Shown: one piece after another, positions 20,237 to 29,470 of the stretch
Layout of the letters: every line of letters starts with the position of its first letter
Position numbering within the stretch: position 1 is the stretch's first letter
From: Actinomycetes bacterium
GTDB taxonomy: Bacteria > Actinomycetota > Actinomycetes > Mycobacteriales > Micromonosporaceae
Direction of reading: 5' to 3'
Assembly: GCA_021793335.1 (NCBI GenBank)
Contig: JAJYSW010000002.1
Coordinates: forward strand, 1-45,253
Length of the DNA stretch: 45,253 nt
Made by a program: the position numbers and the translations under genes
The notes under the pieces: generated by a model
Told to the model about the DNA's origin: nothing
The model's input: only the letters and a program-made list of their open reading frames with translations
The model's database searches: none

Positions 20237-20824
20237 CTATGAGGAGACCACGCTCCGGCGCCGTCGCACGGCCAGCGCCGCGCCGACGAGGCAGCCGCTC
20301 ATGGGAACGAAGAGCAGCCACAACGCCCAGGTGCACACCGCGAGGACCAGCAGTCCGCCCAGGAGGATGCCGGTCCCGCCGAAGTCCGTCTTGGCCTCCT
20401 CCACCGCCTCGGCCAACAGGGCCCGCCACGGGCGGCCGGGCGCCCAGGCCGCCGCGGCCCGCAACAGCAGCGTCGCCGCCGCACCCGCCACGACCATGGT
20501 CAACAGCGCCATCACCGCCCTGCCGGGGACGCCCTCGATCGTCAACACCGCCAGATCCACGGCGAAGAACAGCGCCGCGCCGATCGTCGCCAGGCCGACC
20601 TTCCAGCCGCCCCGCCAGGCCGCTCGCACCTCCCGGACGAAATCGCCCAGGGTCGAAGGCGTCCCGTCGAGGTACCCCGACAGGTGGCGGGCCGAGGCCG
20701 CGAGCGCGGCCGGGACGGTCACCAGCGGCAGCGCCGCCACCGTGAACCACAAGCCGGTCAGCAGGCACTCGGCGAACAGGGCGAACGGCCGGGTGCCCTC
20801 GATCGTGTACCGCCGGCGGGTCAT
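20237..20824 (-). CDS. DUF624/YesL-like membrane protein
   Basis: 'FALFAECLLTGLWFTVAALPLVTVPAALAASARHLSGYLDG' YesL-like; last gene of the sugar ABC operon. Confidence 0.75.
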   Translation of the reverse strand: MTRRRYTIEGTRPFALFAECLLTGLWFTVAALPLVTVPAALAASARHLSGYLDGTPSTLGDFVREVRAAWRGGWKVGLATIGAALFFAVDLAVLTIEGVPGRAVMALLTMVVAGAAATLLLRAAAAWAPGRPWRALLAEAVEEAKTDFGGTGILLGGLLVLAVCTWALWLLFVPMSGCLVGAALAVRRRRSVVSS

Positions 20825-20847
20825 CCCGGCCGCCTCCTCTCGCATCC

Positions 20848-21735
20848 TCAGCCCTTCACACCCGAGGTCGCGATGCCCCTGATGAGGAACTTCTGGAACA
20901 CCAGGAAGAACAGCACCACCGGGACCAGCGACAACAGCGTCATCGCCATCATGCCACCCCAGTTCGTCACGCCTTCGGTGTTCGAATAGGACTGCAACAG
21001 CCTGGGCAGCGGGAACTTCTCCATGTCGTACAGATAGATCAGCGGCCCGAGGAAATCGTTCCACGACCAGATGAACGTGAAGATCGAAGAAGTCACGACC
21101 GCCGGACGCAGCAGCGGCAGCAGGATCGAGAAGAAGATCCTGAAGTGGCCCGCGCCGTCGATCTTCGCGGCCTGGTCCAACTCCCTGGGGATACCGCGGA
21201 GGAACTGGATGTAGAGGAACACGAAGAACGACTCCAGCGCCAGGAACTTCCCGATCACCAGCGGCACGTACGTGTTCGTCACCTCCAGTTCGGAGAAGAT
21301 CAGGTACTGCGGGATGAGCATGACCTGCCCCGGCAGCAGCAGCGTGGCGATGACGACGCCGAGCATGGCCGAGCGGCCCGGGAAGCGCAGGCGTCCCAAG
21401 GCGTAGGCGGTCATCGAGCAGGAGACCACCACGCCGACGACCGACAGGGCCGCGATCAGGGTGGAGTTCCAGAAGAACCGCCACAGCGGGATGCCCGCCA
21501 GCCCGTCGAAGGCATTGGCGAAATGCTCCCAGGTGATCGCCTTCGGCCACAGCGAGGTGTCGGTGATGATGTCCGTATTGCCCTTGAGCGAGGCGGTGAT
21601 GACCCACAGCAGCGGGTAGAGCACGATCGCCAGGACCGCGAGCATCGCCGCGTGCCATACGGCGCTCTTGGCCCGCTCGGCGGCCGTTCTGCGCTTGCGG
21701 ACGATGACCCGCCCGCCCGCTGTCTTGACGCTCAT
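20848..21735 (-). CDS. Carbohydrate ABC transporter permease (MalG/CUT1 type)
   Basis: 'EVTNTYVPLVIGKFLALESFFVFLYIQFLRGIPRELDQAAKIDGAGHFRIFFSILLPLLRPAVVTSSIFTFIWSWNDF' EAA loop. Confidence 0.93.
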   Translation of the reverse strand: MSVKTAGGRVIVRKRRTAAERAKSAVWHAAMLAVLAIVLYPLLWVITASLKGNTDIITDTSLWPKAITWEHFANAFDGLAGIPLWRFFWNSTLIAALSVVGVVVSCSMTAYALGRLRFPGRSAMLGVVIATLLLPGQVMLIPQYLIFSELEVTNTYVPLVIGKFLALESFFVFLYIQFLRGIPRELDQAAKIDGAGHFRIFFSILLPLLRPAVVTSSIFTFIWSWNDFLGPLIYLYDMEKFPLPRLLQSYSNTEGVTNWGGMMAMTLLSLVPVVLFFLVFQKFLIRGIATSGVKG

Positions 21736-22727
21736 CGGTCCTCCCCTGCGTAGAACACGAGCCGTTTGGCGGCGCGGAACATGATGACGGTGACCAGGCC
21801 GACGGCCAGCACCAGCAGCCAGGCGTACGCCGAGGCGTAGCCCATGCGGAAGTCGGTGAAGGCCAGCGTGTAGATCCGGACGGTGTAGAACAGCGTCGAC
21901 CACGCCGGGGCACCGGACTCGCCGCCGATGATGTAGGCCGGCCCGAACAGCTGGAACGCCCCGACCGTCTCCATCAGCACGTTGAAGAAGATCACCGGCG
22001 AGAGCATCGGCAAGGTGATGCGGACGAACTTGCTCCACCTGCCGGCCCCGTCGACGTCGGCGGCTTCATAGAGCTCCTGCGGCACCTGCATCAGGCCGGC
22101 CAGGAAGATGACCATCGGCGCGCCGAAGCTCCACACCGCCAGCAGCACCAGCATGAGGATCGACACCGATGGGTTGCCGAGGAAACCGCCGCCCTCCCAG
22201 CCGAAGCTGCTCATGATGCCGTCCTGGACGCCGCCGTTGGAGAACAGGGCCTTCCAGATCAAGGCGACGCCGACGCTCATGGCGATCAGCGAGGGCATGT
22301 AGAACGCGGCACGGTAGAACCCCATGCCGCGGCGATGCTGGGACAGCAGGATCGCGACGAGCAGCGAGGCGACGAGTTTGACGGGGACCGCGATGAGCAC
22401 GTACAGCAGCGTCACGCGGACGGTCCGGTAGAACATCGGGTCGTCGAAGATCGCCGTGTAGTTCTGCAGCCCGATCCACTCGCCGCCTCGGATGAGGTGG
22501 TAATCGGTGAACGACAGGTACAGCGACCATGCCATCGGGCCGACGGTGAGCACCGCGGTACCGATGATCCAGGGAATCATGAACGTGTATCCGGCAAGGC
22601 GCTCACCTCCGCGGGACGCCGAGGAACGGCGTTCGGCCGCCCCTCGGGGCCCGCGGACCGGTGGCGCCCCTGGCCCGCTCGCCGTGCCCGCGGCGGGGTC
22701 GGCGGCAGTGGAGGGAGTCGCTGACAC
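21732..22727 (-). CDS. Carbohydrate ABC transporter permease (MalF/UgpA type)
   Basis: 'LAGLMQVPQELYEAADVDGAGRWSKFVRITLPMLSPVIFFNVLM' EAA loop; 4-nt overlap with the next permease. Confidence 0.93.
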   Translation of the reverse strand: MSATPSTAADPAAGTASGPGAPPVRGPRGAAERRSSASRGGERLAGYTFMIPWIIGTAVLTVGPMAWSLYLSFTDYHLIRGGEWIGLQNYTAIFDDPMFYRTVRVTLLYVLIAVPVKLVASLLVAILLSQHRRGMGFYRAAFYMPSLIAMSVGVALIWKALFSNGGVQDGIMSSFGWEGGGFLGNPSVSILMLVLLAVWSFGAPMVIFLAGLMQVPQELYEAADVDGAGRWSKFVRITLPMLSPVIFFNVLMETVGAFQLFGPAYIIGGESGAPAWSTLFYTVRIYTLAFTDFRMGYASAYAWLLVLAVGLVTVIMFRAAKRLVFYAGEDR

Positions 22728-22759
22728 GGCTTGACTTCCTATGCGTTGTCGGTCGATGG

Positions 22760-24055
22760 TTACTGTTCGGCGGCCAAGAGGGTCTCGGCCTCGGTGAAGA
22801 ACGTGTCCACCGCGTCGGCGGTCGCCAGTTCGCCGTAGAGCACCTGCTCGTAGATCTCCGCGAACTTGACCTCGATCGAGCCCGTCGCCGAAGGCGGCGG
22901 CGGAGGCGGGGAGGTCAGGTACTGCTCAACCTCGGCCTCATAGTCGAGCACCTGCTGGGAGACCTCGTCGATCTCGACGTTCTCACGGCCGACGTTGGTG
23001 GCCGGGATGCCTCGGTTCGTGCCGAGGATCGCGATGGCCTCGGGGTCGGTGAGCAGGAAATCGATCAGCTTGGCCGATGCCTCGGGGAACTCGCTGTTGG
23101 CGGCGATGCACAGCTGCATCGAGGGTTTGAGGTACAAGCCGAGGTTCCCCGGGTCCAGGCTCGGCGGTGCGGCCAGGGTCAGGGTGCCGCCGTTCTCGGC
23201 GACGGCCGGGGCGTACCAGGCCAGGAAGTTGTCCCAGCCGAGGTCCGCGCCGATCTTGTCGAGGACGAAACCGTTCTCCGGGGCCCACTGCGAGGACACG
23301 CTGATGGGCGGGACGGCGCCCTCGGCGTGGAGCGGCTCGTTCATCGACCACCACTCAATGAGCCGGGCCTTGTCGAAGTTCAGTGCCGTGCCGTCTTCGG
23401 TGTAGAAGCTGCCGCCCTGCTGACGCAGCCACAGCTCCATGAAATGGTACTGGCCGGCGAAGTCGCCGCCGCCCCACTGCTCGTCGCCCAGGCTCGCGGT
23501 GACGTCCTGGATGGCCCGATGGTAGTCCTCCCAGCTGTAGCCGGCCTCAAGGTCGACCTCGGCCTGCCCATACCAGTCCGAGCGGTAGAGCAGCCCGAGC
23601 GTGTTCCCGGCGATCGGGACGGCGACCAGTTCGTCGTTGACATAGCCGGTGTCGAGGAACCCTTCGAGGAAGTCGGAGGTGTCGACCAGGCCGTCGAGGG
23701 GCATGAGCATGCCGTTGCTGCCGAACTGGAGCAGCCGCGAATAGTCCATGTTGAGCACGTCGGGCAGGTCCTTGCCGGCCATGCGCGTGGTCATCGACTC
23801 CCAGTAGGTCGGGAAGTCGGAGAAGTTGGTGCGGACCTTGATGCCCTCGTGCTTCTTCTGAAAGAGGTCGACGGCCTCCTGCGTGATCTCGGCGCGGGCC
23901 TCATCGCCCCACCACTCGAAGCTGATGTTGATCGGGTCCTCGGCGGTGCCGGCCGGGCCGTCGTCGCCGCAGGCCGCGGTGGCGCCGAGAGCCGCGGCGG
24001 CCGTGGCACCGGTGAGGAGCGTCCTGCGCTTGGCGCGATAGGGATGGCGGATCAT
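22760..24055 (-). CDS. Extracellular sugar-binding lipoprotein (CUT1 family)
   Basis: N-terminal 'KRRTLLTGATAAAALGATAACGDD' with Tat-like RR and lipobox; SBP-type body; adjacent permeases. Confidence 0.92.
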   Translation of the reverse strand: MIRHPYRAKRRTLLTGATAAAALGATAACGDDGPAGTAEDPINISFEWWGDEARAEITQEAVDLFQKKHEGIKVRTNFSDFPTYWESMTTRMAGKDLPDVLNMDYSRLLQFGSNGMLMPLDGLVDTSDFLEGFLDTGYVNDELVAVPIAGNTLGLLYRSDWYGQAEVDLEAGYSWEDYHRAIQDVTASLGDEQWGGGDFAGQYHFMELWLRQQGGSFYTEDGTALNFDKARLIEWWSMNEPLHAEGAVPPISVSSQWAPENGFVLDKIGADLGWDNFLAWYAPAVAENGGTLTLAAPPSLDPGNLGLYLKPSMQLCIAANSEFPEASAKLIDFLLTDPEAIAILGTNRGIPATNVGRENVEIDEVSQQVLDYEAEVEQYLTSPPPPPPSATGSIEVKFAEIYEQVLYGELATADAVDTFFTEAETLLAAEQ

Positions 24056-24108
24056 CGTTGATGCTCTCCTTCTTGCAGAGGGGTCCCGCTCGCGCGGGCC
24101 TTCGGGAT

Positions 24109-25596
24109 CTATTCAGTTGCTCCCAGGTCTCGACCGGGGAAGGATTCCAATCGGGCGGCGGCGCGCCGCCAGGCGGCCGGATCGCCGGCCGGCAGGTACA
24201 TCCGCGGCCGGACCGAGGCGTGCGCGGCATCGCGTCGGGCCTCGGGGCCGGGTGCGATGAGTCCCAGTGCCTGCGCTTGGACCAGCGCGTTGCCGAGCGC
24301 GGTGGCCTCATCGGGGCCGGCCAGGACCGGCCGCCCGGTGGCATCGGCGGTCAACTGGCACAGTAGGCCGTTGTTGGAGCCGCCGCCGATGATGTGGACG
24401 AAGGCGATCGCGGTCCCGCCGAGCCGTTCGAGATCGGTGATGGCGCGGCGGTGGGCCAGCGCGAGGGAGTCGAGGATGCACGCGGTGATCTCGGCGGGCG
24501 TCTCGGGCACCGGCTGGCCGGTCTGGGCGCAGCGGACGCGGATGCGCTCAGGCATGTCCCCCGGGTCGGCGAAGACCGGGTCGTCGGGGTCGACGATGGA
24601 GCGCAGGCGCGGGACGGCCTCGGCCCGGCCGATGAGGTCGACGAGAGCGACTTTGACGCCTGCGCGCCACCAGGCGCGCAGGGACTCCTGGAGGAGCCAC
24701 AGTCCGGCGACGTTGCGGAGGAAGCGGGTCGAGCCGTCGACGCCGCGCTCGTTGGTGAATCCGGCTCGGAGCGCTTCGCGGGTGAGGACCGGTTCGGCCC
24801 GTTCGATGCCGACCAGGGACCAGGTGCCGCAGGAGATGTAGGCGGCGTGCTCGGTCTCGTAGGGGACGGCGGCGACGGCCGCGGCGGTGTCGTGGCCGGC
24901 CGTGGCGATCACTTTAGTGTCGGCGCTCAGACCGGTCTCGGCGGCGACGTCGGCGCTCAATTCGCCCAGGACGGCTCCGGTGGGGGTGATCGGCCCGAGC
25001 AGTTCGGGCCGGATGCCCGCGGCCGCGCACAGCTCCGGGGACCAGGTGCCGGTGGCCTGGTCGATCAGGCCGGTGGTGGAGGCGTTGGTGGCCTCCCAGG
25101 CGAAGCCCCCGCAGAGCCAGTACGCGAACAAGTCGGGGACCAGCAGCAGGCGTTCGGCGGCGGCGAGGGTCGCGGGGCGTTCGGCGGCGAGCTGGAAGAT
25201 GGTGTTGAACGGCTGGTGCTGGATGCCGGTGCGGGCGAACAGGGTCTCGGGGCCGACGGCGGCCAGGACGGTCTCGCGGGCGGCGCGGGCACGGGCGTCG
25301 CGGTAGCACACGGGGGCGGCGATCAGGTGGCCTTCGGCGTCGAGGAGCGCGTAGTCGACCGCCCAGGAGTCGACGGCGACCGCGGCGACGTCGTCCTCGG
25401 AGCCGAGGGTGCGCAATCCTTCGAGGACACCGTTCCAGAGCCCGAAGACGTCCCAGTAGAGGCGTCCGGCGGCGGCGACGGCGCGGTTGGGGAACCGGGC
25501 GGCCTCGGTCAGGCTGATCCGGTTCCCGTCCACGGCGGCGGCCATGACTCGGCCCGAGGAGGCGCCCAGGTCGACGGCGGCCAGCAGTCGTGTCAT
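24109..25596 (-). CDS. rhaB: Rhamnulokinase
   Basis: 'LAAVDLGASSGRVMAAAVDGNRISLTEAARFPNRAV', 'RTGIQHQPFNTIFQLAAE', 'GHDTAAAVAAVPYE' FGGY kinase, RhaB signature; in the rha operon. Confidence 0.93.
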   Translation of the reverse strand: MTRLLAAVDLGASSGRVMAAAVDGNRISLTEAARFPNRAVAAAGRLYWDVFGLWNGVLEGLRTLGSEDDVAAVAVDSWAVDYALLDAEGHLIAAPVCYRDARARAARETVLAAVGPETLFARTGIQHQPFNTIFQLAAERPATLAAAERLLLVPDLFAYWLCGGFAWEATNASTTGLIDQATGTWSPELCAAAGIRPELLGPITPTGAVLGELSADVAAETGLSADTKVIATAGHDTAAAVAAVPYETEHAAYISCGTWSLVGIERAEPVLTREALRAGFTNERGVDGSTRFLRNVAGLWLLQESLRAWWRAGVKVALVDLIGRAEAVPRLRSIVDPDDPVFADPGDMPERIRVRCAQTGQPVPETPAEITACILDSLALAHRRAITDLERLGGTAIAFVHIIGGGSNNGLLCQLTADATGRPVLAGPDEATALGNALVQAQALGLIAPGPEARRDAAHASVRPRMYLPAGDPAAWRRAAARLESFPGRDLGATE

Positions 25597-25645
25597 CGGC
25601 GTTCACTCCGGTCCGGGCGGTGGGCGGGGCCGGTGCGGCGGTGGG

Positions 25646-27682
25646 TCATCGGAGGAATCCTTGCGGGTTGCCCGAGTCGACGGGGAGGTGGATGCCGGTG
25701 GTGAGCCCGAGGTCGGGGCCGACCAGGACGTAGACGGCGTCGGCGACCGACGCGGGCAGGACCTCTTTCTTGAGCAGGGTGCGGCCGGCGTAGTACTGGC
25801 CCAGTTCGTCCTCTTCGACGCCGTAGACGGCGGCCCGCTGGGCGCCCCAGCCGCCGGCGAAGATGCCCGAGCCGCGCACGACCCCGTCGGGATTGACGCC
25901 GTTGACGCGGATGCCGTGCTCGCCGAGTTCGGCGGCGAGCAACCGCACCTGGTGGGCCTGGTCGGCCTTGGCGGCGGAGTAGGCGATGTTCTTCGGGCCG
26001 GCGAACACGGCGTTCTTGGAGACGATGTAGACGATGTCGCCGCCGAGGCCCTGGGCGATCATGTGCTTCGCGGCTTCGCGCGAGACCAGGAACGAGCCTT
26101 TGGCCATGACTTCGTGCTGGAGGTCCCAGTCGGCGGCGGTGGTCTCGACCAGCGGCTTGGACTGGGATAGGCCGGCGTTGTTGACCACCAGGTCGACGCC
26201 GCCGAACGCCAGGGCGGCCTGGTCGAGGGCCGCGGCGACGGCGGTCTCGTCGGTGACGTCGGCGGCGAGGCCGACGGCGAGGTCCGGGCCGCCGATCTGG
26301 GCCGCGGCGCTCGCGGCCCGGTCGCCGTCGAGGTCGGCGATGACGACGCAGGCGCCTTCGGCGGCGAGCCGCTCGGCGGTGGCCTTGCCGATGCCACCGG
26401 CCGCACCGGTGACCAGGGCGACGCGGCCGGCCAGCGGCTTGGGTGCGGGAAGCCGCTTGAGTTTAGCCTCTTCGAGGGCCCAGTACTCGATGCGGAACTT
26501 CTCGGCCTCGTCGATGGGCCGGTAAGTCGAGATCGCTTCGGCTCCGCGCATGACATTGATGGCGTTGACGTAGAACTCGCCGGCGATGCGGGCGGTCTTC
26601 TTGTCGGGCCCGAAGGAGAACATGCCGACGCCGGGGACGAGGACGATCGCGGGGTCGGCCCCGCGCATCGCCGGAGAGTCCGCTTCGGCATGGCGTTCGT
26701 AGTAGGCGCGGTAGTCCTCGCGGTAGGCCGCGTGCCGCTCGGTCAGGTGATCGATCACTTCGTCGAGTGGGGCGTCGGCGGCGGTCTCCAGCACCAGCGG
26801 TCGGACCTTCGTGCGCAGGAAGTGGTCGGGACAGGACGTTCCCAGCGCCGCCAGTCGGGGCATCTTCTCGGCGGCGAGGAAGTCGAGGACGGCCTCGTCG
26901 TCGCGGAAGTGCCCGACCTGGCGGCGGTCGGTCGAGGCCAGGCCGCGGATGACCGGCGCGAGTGCGGCGGCGCGGGCGCGGCGGGCGTCCGCGTCGAGCC
27001 CCGTCCACGCCTCGATGCGGGGCCCGAAGGGCTCGGGCCTGCCGTGCTCGGCGATGAACTGCTCGCAACCGCGGATGATCTCCAGGCTGTTGGCTTCGCA
27101 TTCCTCGGAGGTCTCGCCCCAGGCGGTGATGCCGTGGCCGCCGAGGATGCAGCCGATCGCCCGGGGGTGCTCGCGTTCGATCGCGGCGATGTCCAGGCCG
27201 AGCTGGAATCCCGGGCGGCGCCACGGGACCCACACGACCCGTTCGCCGAAGCACGCTTCGGTGAGCGCCGGGCCTTCGGCCGCGGTGGCGAAGGCGATGC
27301 CCGAGTCGGGGTGCAGGTGGTCGACGTGGGCGGCTTCGACCAGGCCGTGCATGGCGGTGTCGATGGACGGGGCGGCCCCGCCCCTGCCGTGGAGGCAGTA
27401 GTCGAAACGGGCGACCATCTCGTCTTCGGCCTCGACGCCGGGGTAGGTGCCGGTCATCGCGCGCAGCCGGTCGAGCCGGAGCGCGGCCAGGCCCTCGGGC
27501 CGGAGGGTGCCGAGGTCGCCTCCGGAGCCCTTGACCCACAGCAGTTCGACCTGCTCCCCGGTGACCGGGTCGGTGGCTTCGCCTTTGGCGGAGGTGTTGC
27601 CGCCGGCGAAGTTGGTGTTGCGTTTATCGGCGCCGAGCCGGTTCGAGCGGGCGATGAGGTCGTTTACGGTCTCGTTCATCAT
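25646..27682 (-). CDS. Bifunctional rhamnulose-1-phosphate aldolase / short-chain alcohol dehydrogenase (RhaEW/RhaD-type fusion)
   Basis: N-terminal class II aldolase (LGADKRNTNFAGGNTSAKG...LWVKGSGGDLGTL), C-terminal SDR (GRVALVTGAAGGIGKATAERL...VNNAGLSQSKP); ATG at 27682. Confidence 0.94.
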   Translation of the reverse strand: MMNETVNDLIARSNRLGADKRNTNFAGGNTSAKGEATDPVTGEQVELLWVKGSGGDLGTLRPEGLAALRLDRLRAMTGTYPGVEAEDEMVARFDYCLHGRGGAAPSIDTAMHGLVEAAHVDHLHPDSGIAFATAAEGPALTEACFGERVVWVPWRRPGFQLGLDIAAIEREHPRAIGCILGGHGITAWGETSEECEANSLEIIRGCEQFIAEHGRPEPFGPRIEAWTGLDADARRARAAALAPVIRGLASTDRRQVGHFRDDEAVLDFLAAEKMPRLAALGTSCPDHFLRTKVRPLVLETAADAPLDEVIDHLTERHAAYREDYRAYYERHAEADSPAMRGADPAIVLVPGVGMFSFGPDKKTARIAGEFYVNAINVMRGAEAISTYRPIDEAEKFRIEYWALEEAKLKRLPAPKPLAGRVALVTGAAGGIGKATAERLAAEGACVVIADLDGDRAASAAAQIGGPDLAVGLAADVTDETAVAAALDQAALAFGGVDLVVNNAGLSQSKPLVETTAADWDLQHEVMAKGSFLVSREAAKHMIAQGLGGDIVYIVSKNAVFAGPKNIAYSAAKADQAHQVRLLAAELGEHGIRVNGVNPDGVVRGSGIFAGGWGAQRAAVYGVEEDELGQYYAGRTLLKKEVLPASVADAVYVLVGPDLGLTTGIHLPVDSGNPQGFLR

Positions 27683-28848
27683 GCCCCCCATCCGGCGGCC
27701 CGGCCGTCCCGGCGCGCTTCGACGATCTCGGCGGCGTAACCGGAGGCGGCGTAGGCGGCCATCGGGTCGGGGTCCAGGCCCTGTGCTTCGCGAAGTTCTG
27801 CCAGGAGCGGGCGCACGTCGGTGTTGTAGGCGTCCATCAGGACCGCGTTGGCGGCCAGGACGTCGCCGGAGGCCTGGGCCGATTCGAGTGCATCGTGGTC
27901 GACCAGGAGCGCCTTGGCGGTGGCTTCTTGGGCGTTCTGCACCGAGCGGATGACCGCGGGGATCTTCGGTTCGATGTTGTGGCACTGGTCGAGCATGTAC
28001 GCGATGCCCGATTCGGGGCCGATCGCGCCTCGCAGCGCCAGCTCGTGCATGATGCGGAACAGTTGGAACGGGTCGGCCGAGCCGACCATGAGGTCGTCGT
28101 CGGCGTAGAACCGGGAGTTGAAGTCGAACGCGCCGAGCCGGCCCTGGCGCAGCAGGAACGCGACGATGAACTCGATGTTGGTGCCGGGGGCGTGGTGGCC
28201 GGTGTCGATCACGACCTGTGCCTTGGGGCCCAGTTCGACGCAGTGGGCGTAGGCGGTGCCCCAGTCGGGCACGTCGGTGTGGTAGAACGACGGCTCGAAC
28301 AGCTTGTACTCCAGCAGCATGCGCTGTCCGTCGCCGAGTCGGGCGTAGACCTCGGCGAGAACTTCGGTGAGGCGGTCCTGGCGGTCGGCGATCGAGTCCT
28401 GGCCGGGGTAGTTGGTGCCGTCGGCGAACCACAGCTTCAGGTCGTTGGATCCGACCGCGTCCATGATGTCGACGCATTCGAGAAGGTGGTCGGTGGCTTT
28501 GCGTCTGATGCCGGGATCGGGGTGGCAGACGCTGCCGAGCATGAAGTCGGGGTCCTGGAAGGTGTTGGAGTTGATCGTCCCGATCGTGACGCCCTGGTCG
28601 GCGGCGTGGGCCGCGAGTGCGGCGTAGTCGTCGACCTTGTCCCAGGGGATGTGGAGGGCGACCGTGCCGGCGGCGCCGGTGAAGCGGTGGACCTGGGCGG
28701 CGTCGGCGATCTTCTCGTAGGGGTCGCGGGGGACGCCTTGCTGGGCGAACACCTTGAACCTGGTGCCGGAGTTCCCGAACGCCCAGGAGGGGGTCTCGAT
28801 GTTCTGGCCGGCCAGCACTTGTTTGGCGCGTGCGATGCGGTCGGTCAT
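27679..28848 (-). CDS. rhaI: L-rhamnose isomerase
   Basis: 'IETPSWAFGNSGTRFKVFAQQGVPRDPYEKIADAAQVHRFTG', 'LKLWFADGTNYPGQDS', 'VVIDTGHHAPGTNIEF'; start MTDRIARAKQ. Confidence 0.94.
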   Translation of the reverse strand: MTDRIARAKQVLAGQNIETPSWAFGNSGTRFKVFAQQGVPRDPYEKIADAAQVHRFTGAAGTVALHIPWDKVDDYAALAAHAADQGVTIGTINSNTFQDPDFMLGSVCHPDPGIRRKATDHLLECVDIMDAVGSNDLKLWFADGTNYPGQDSIADRQDRLTEVLAEVYARLGDGQRMLLEYKLFEPSFYHTDVPDWGTAYAHCVELGPKAQVVIDTGHHAPGTNIEFIVAFLLRQGRLGAFDFNSRFYADDDLMVGSADPFQLFRIMHELALRGAIGPESGIAYMLDQCHNIEPKIPAVIRSVQNAQEATAKALLVDHDALESAQASGDVLAANAVLMDAYNTDVRPLLAELREAQGLDPDPMAAYAASGYAAEIVEARRDGRAAGWGA

Positions 28849-28850
28849 GG

Positions 28851-29216
28851 TCAGGCTCCGTTTCGTGACGAGGCGTCGGCGGCCGCCAGTTGGTCCTCCA
28901 GGTTGAAGACCTCCGCGATCACGTTGAACGACTCGTCGGCGGCGGCCCCGTCGGCGCCTTCGAAGAAGGGGGCCATCTCGGCTTGCCAGCGGGCGTTGAC
29001 GTCGCGTTCGGCCATGGCGGCCTTGGCGGCCGCGAAGTCCTCGGTTTCGAGGTAGCCGATGAGGAGTCCATCGTCGGACAGGAAGAGCGAGTAGTTGCCC
29101 CAGCCGGTGGCGGCCAGAGCCTGGAGCATGTCGGGCCAGACGGCGGCGTGCCGTTCGCGGTATTCGTCGATCCGGTCGCGCCGCACGCGAAGGGTGAAAC
29201 ACACTCGTTGTGTCAC
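28851..29216 (-). CDS. rhaM: L-rhamnose mutarotase
   Basis: 'RVCFTLRVRRDRIDEYRERHAAVWPDMLQALAATGWGNYSLFLSDDGLLIGYLETEDF' RhaM/RhaU family. Confidence 0.93.
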   Translation of the reverse strand: MTQRVCFTLRVRRDRIDEYRERHAAVWPDMLQALAATGWGNYSLFLSDDGLLIGYLETEDFAAAKAAMAERDVNARWQAEMAPFFEGADGAAADESFNVIAEVFNLEDQLAAADASSRNGA

Positions 29217-29264
29217 GGGGGTTCCTCCTTGAGGTCGTGGTCACGATTATTACACCGGAGGGAT

Positions 29265-29276
29265 TGAATCGTTTCA
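29265..29276. promoter_or_regulatory. Candidate LacI-family operator O1
   Basis: TGAATCGTTTCA, near-perfect palindrome with central CG, about 16 bp downstream of the rha -10. Confidence 0.7.
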
Positions 29277-29291
29277 TGCGGGGGTGTCGAT

Positions 29292-29320
29292 AACATAGAA
29301 CGCGCTGGCCAGCATGTCAA
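29292..29320 (-). promoter_or_regulatory. Sigma-70-type promoter of the rha operon
   Basis: Minus strand TTGACA (29320-29315) -N17- TATGTT (29297-29292), upstream of rhaM. Confidence 0.8.
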
Positions 29321-29384
29321 GACCTGTCCTGCGATAATTCTGTGACGGGCTCGGGATATGATGCGCCGTGCCCCCGACCCGGCG

Positions 29385-29398
29385 TTGATTCGTTTCAA
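29385..29398. promoter_or_regulatory. Candidate LacI-family operator O2
   Basis: TTGATTCGTTTCAA, shares CGTTTCA half-site with O1; upstream of the lacI-type gene. Confidence 0.6.
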
Positions 29399-29470
29399 CC
29401 CTCCGCGCTCGGCACGCAGGCCAGACCTGAGGCTCCCGCAGCGCCCCTCACTACACTCCATGAGGTGACG

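Noticed and set aside
22661-29055. Plus-strand ORFs of 466, 436, 349 and 386 aa across the rha operon
   Set aside because: Antisense shadows of the SBP, rhaB, rhaEW and rhaI genes.
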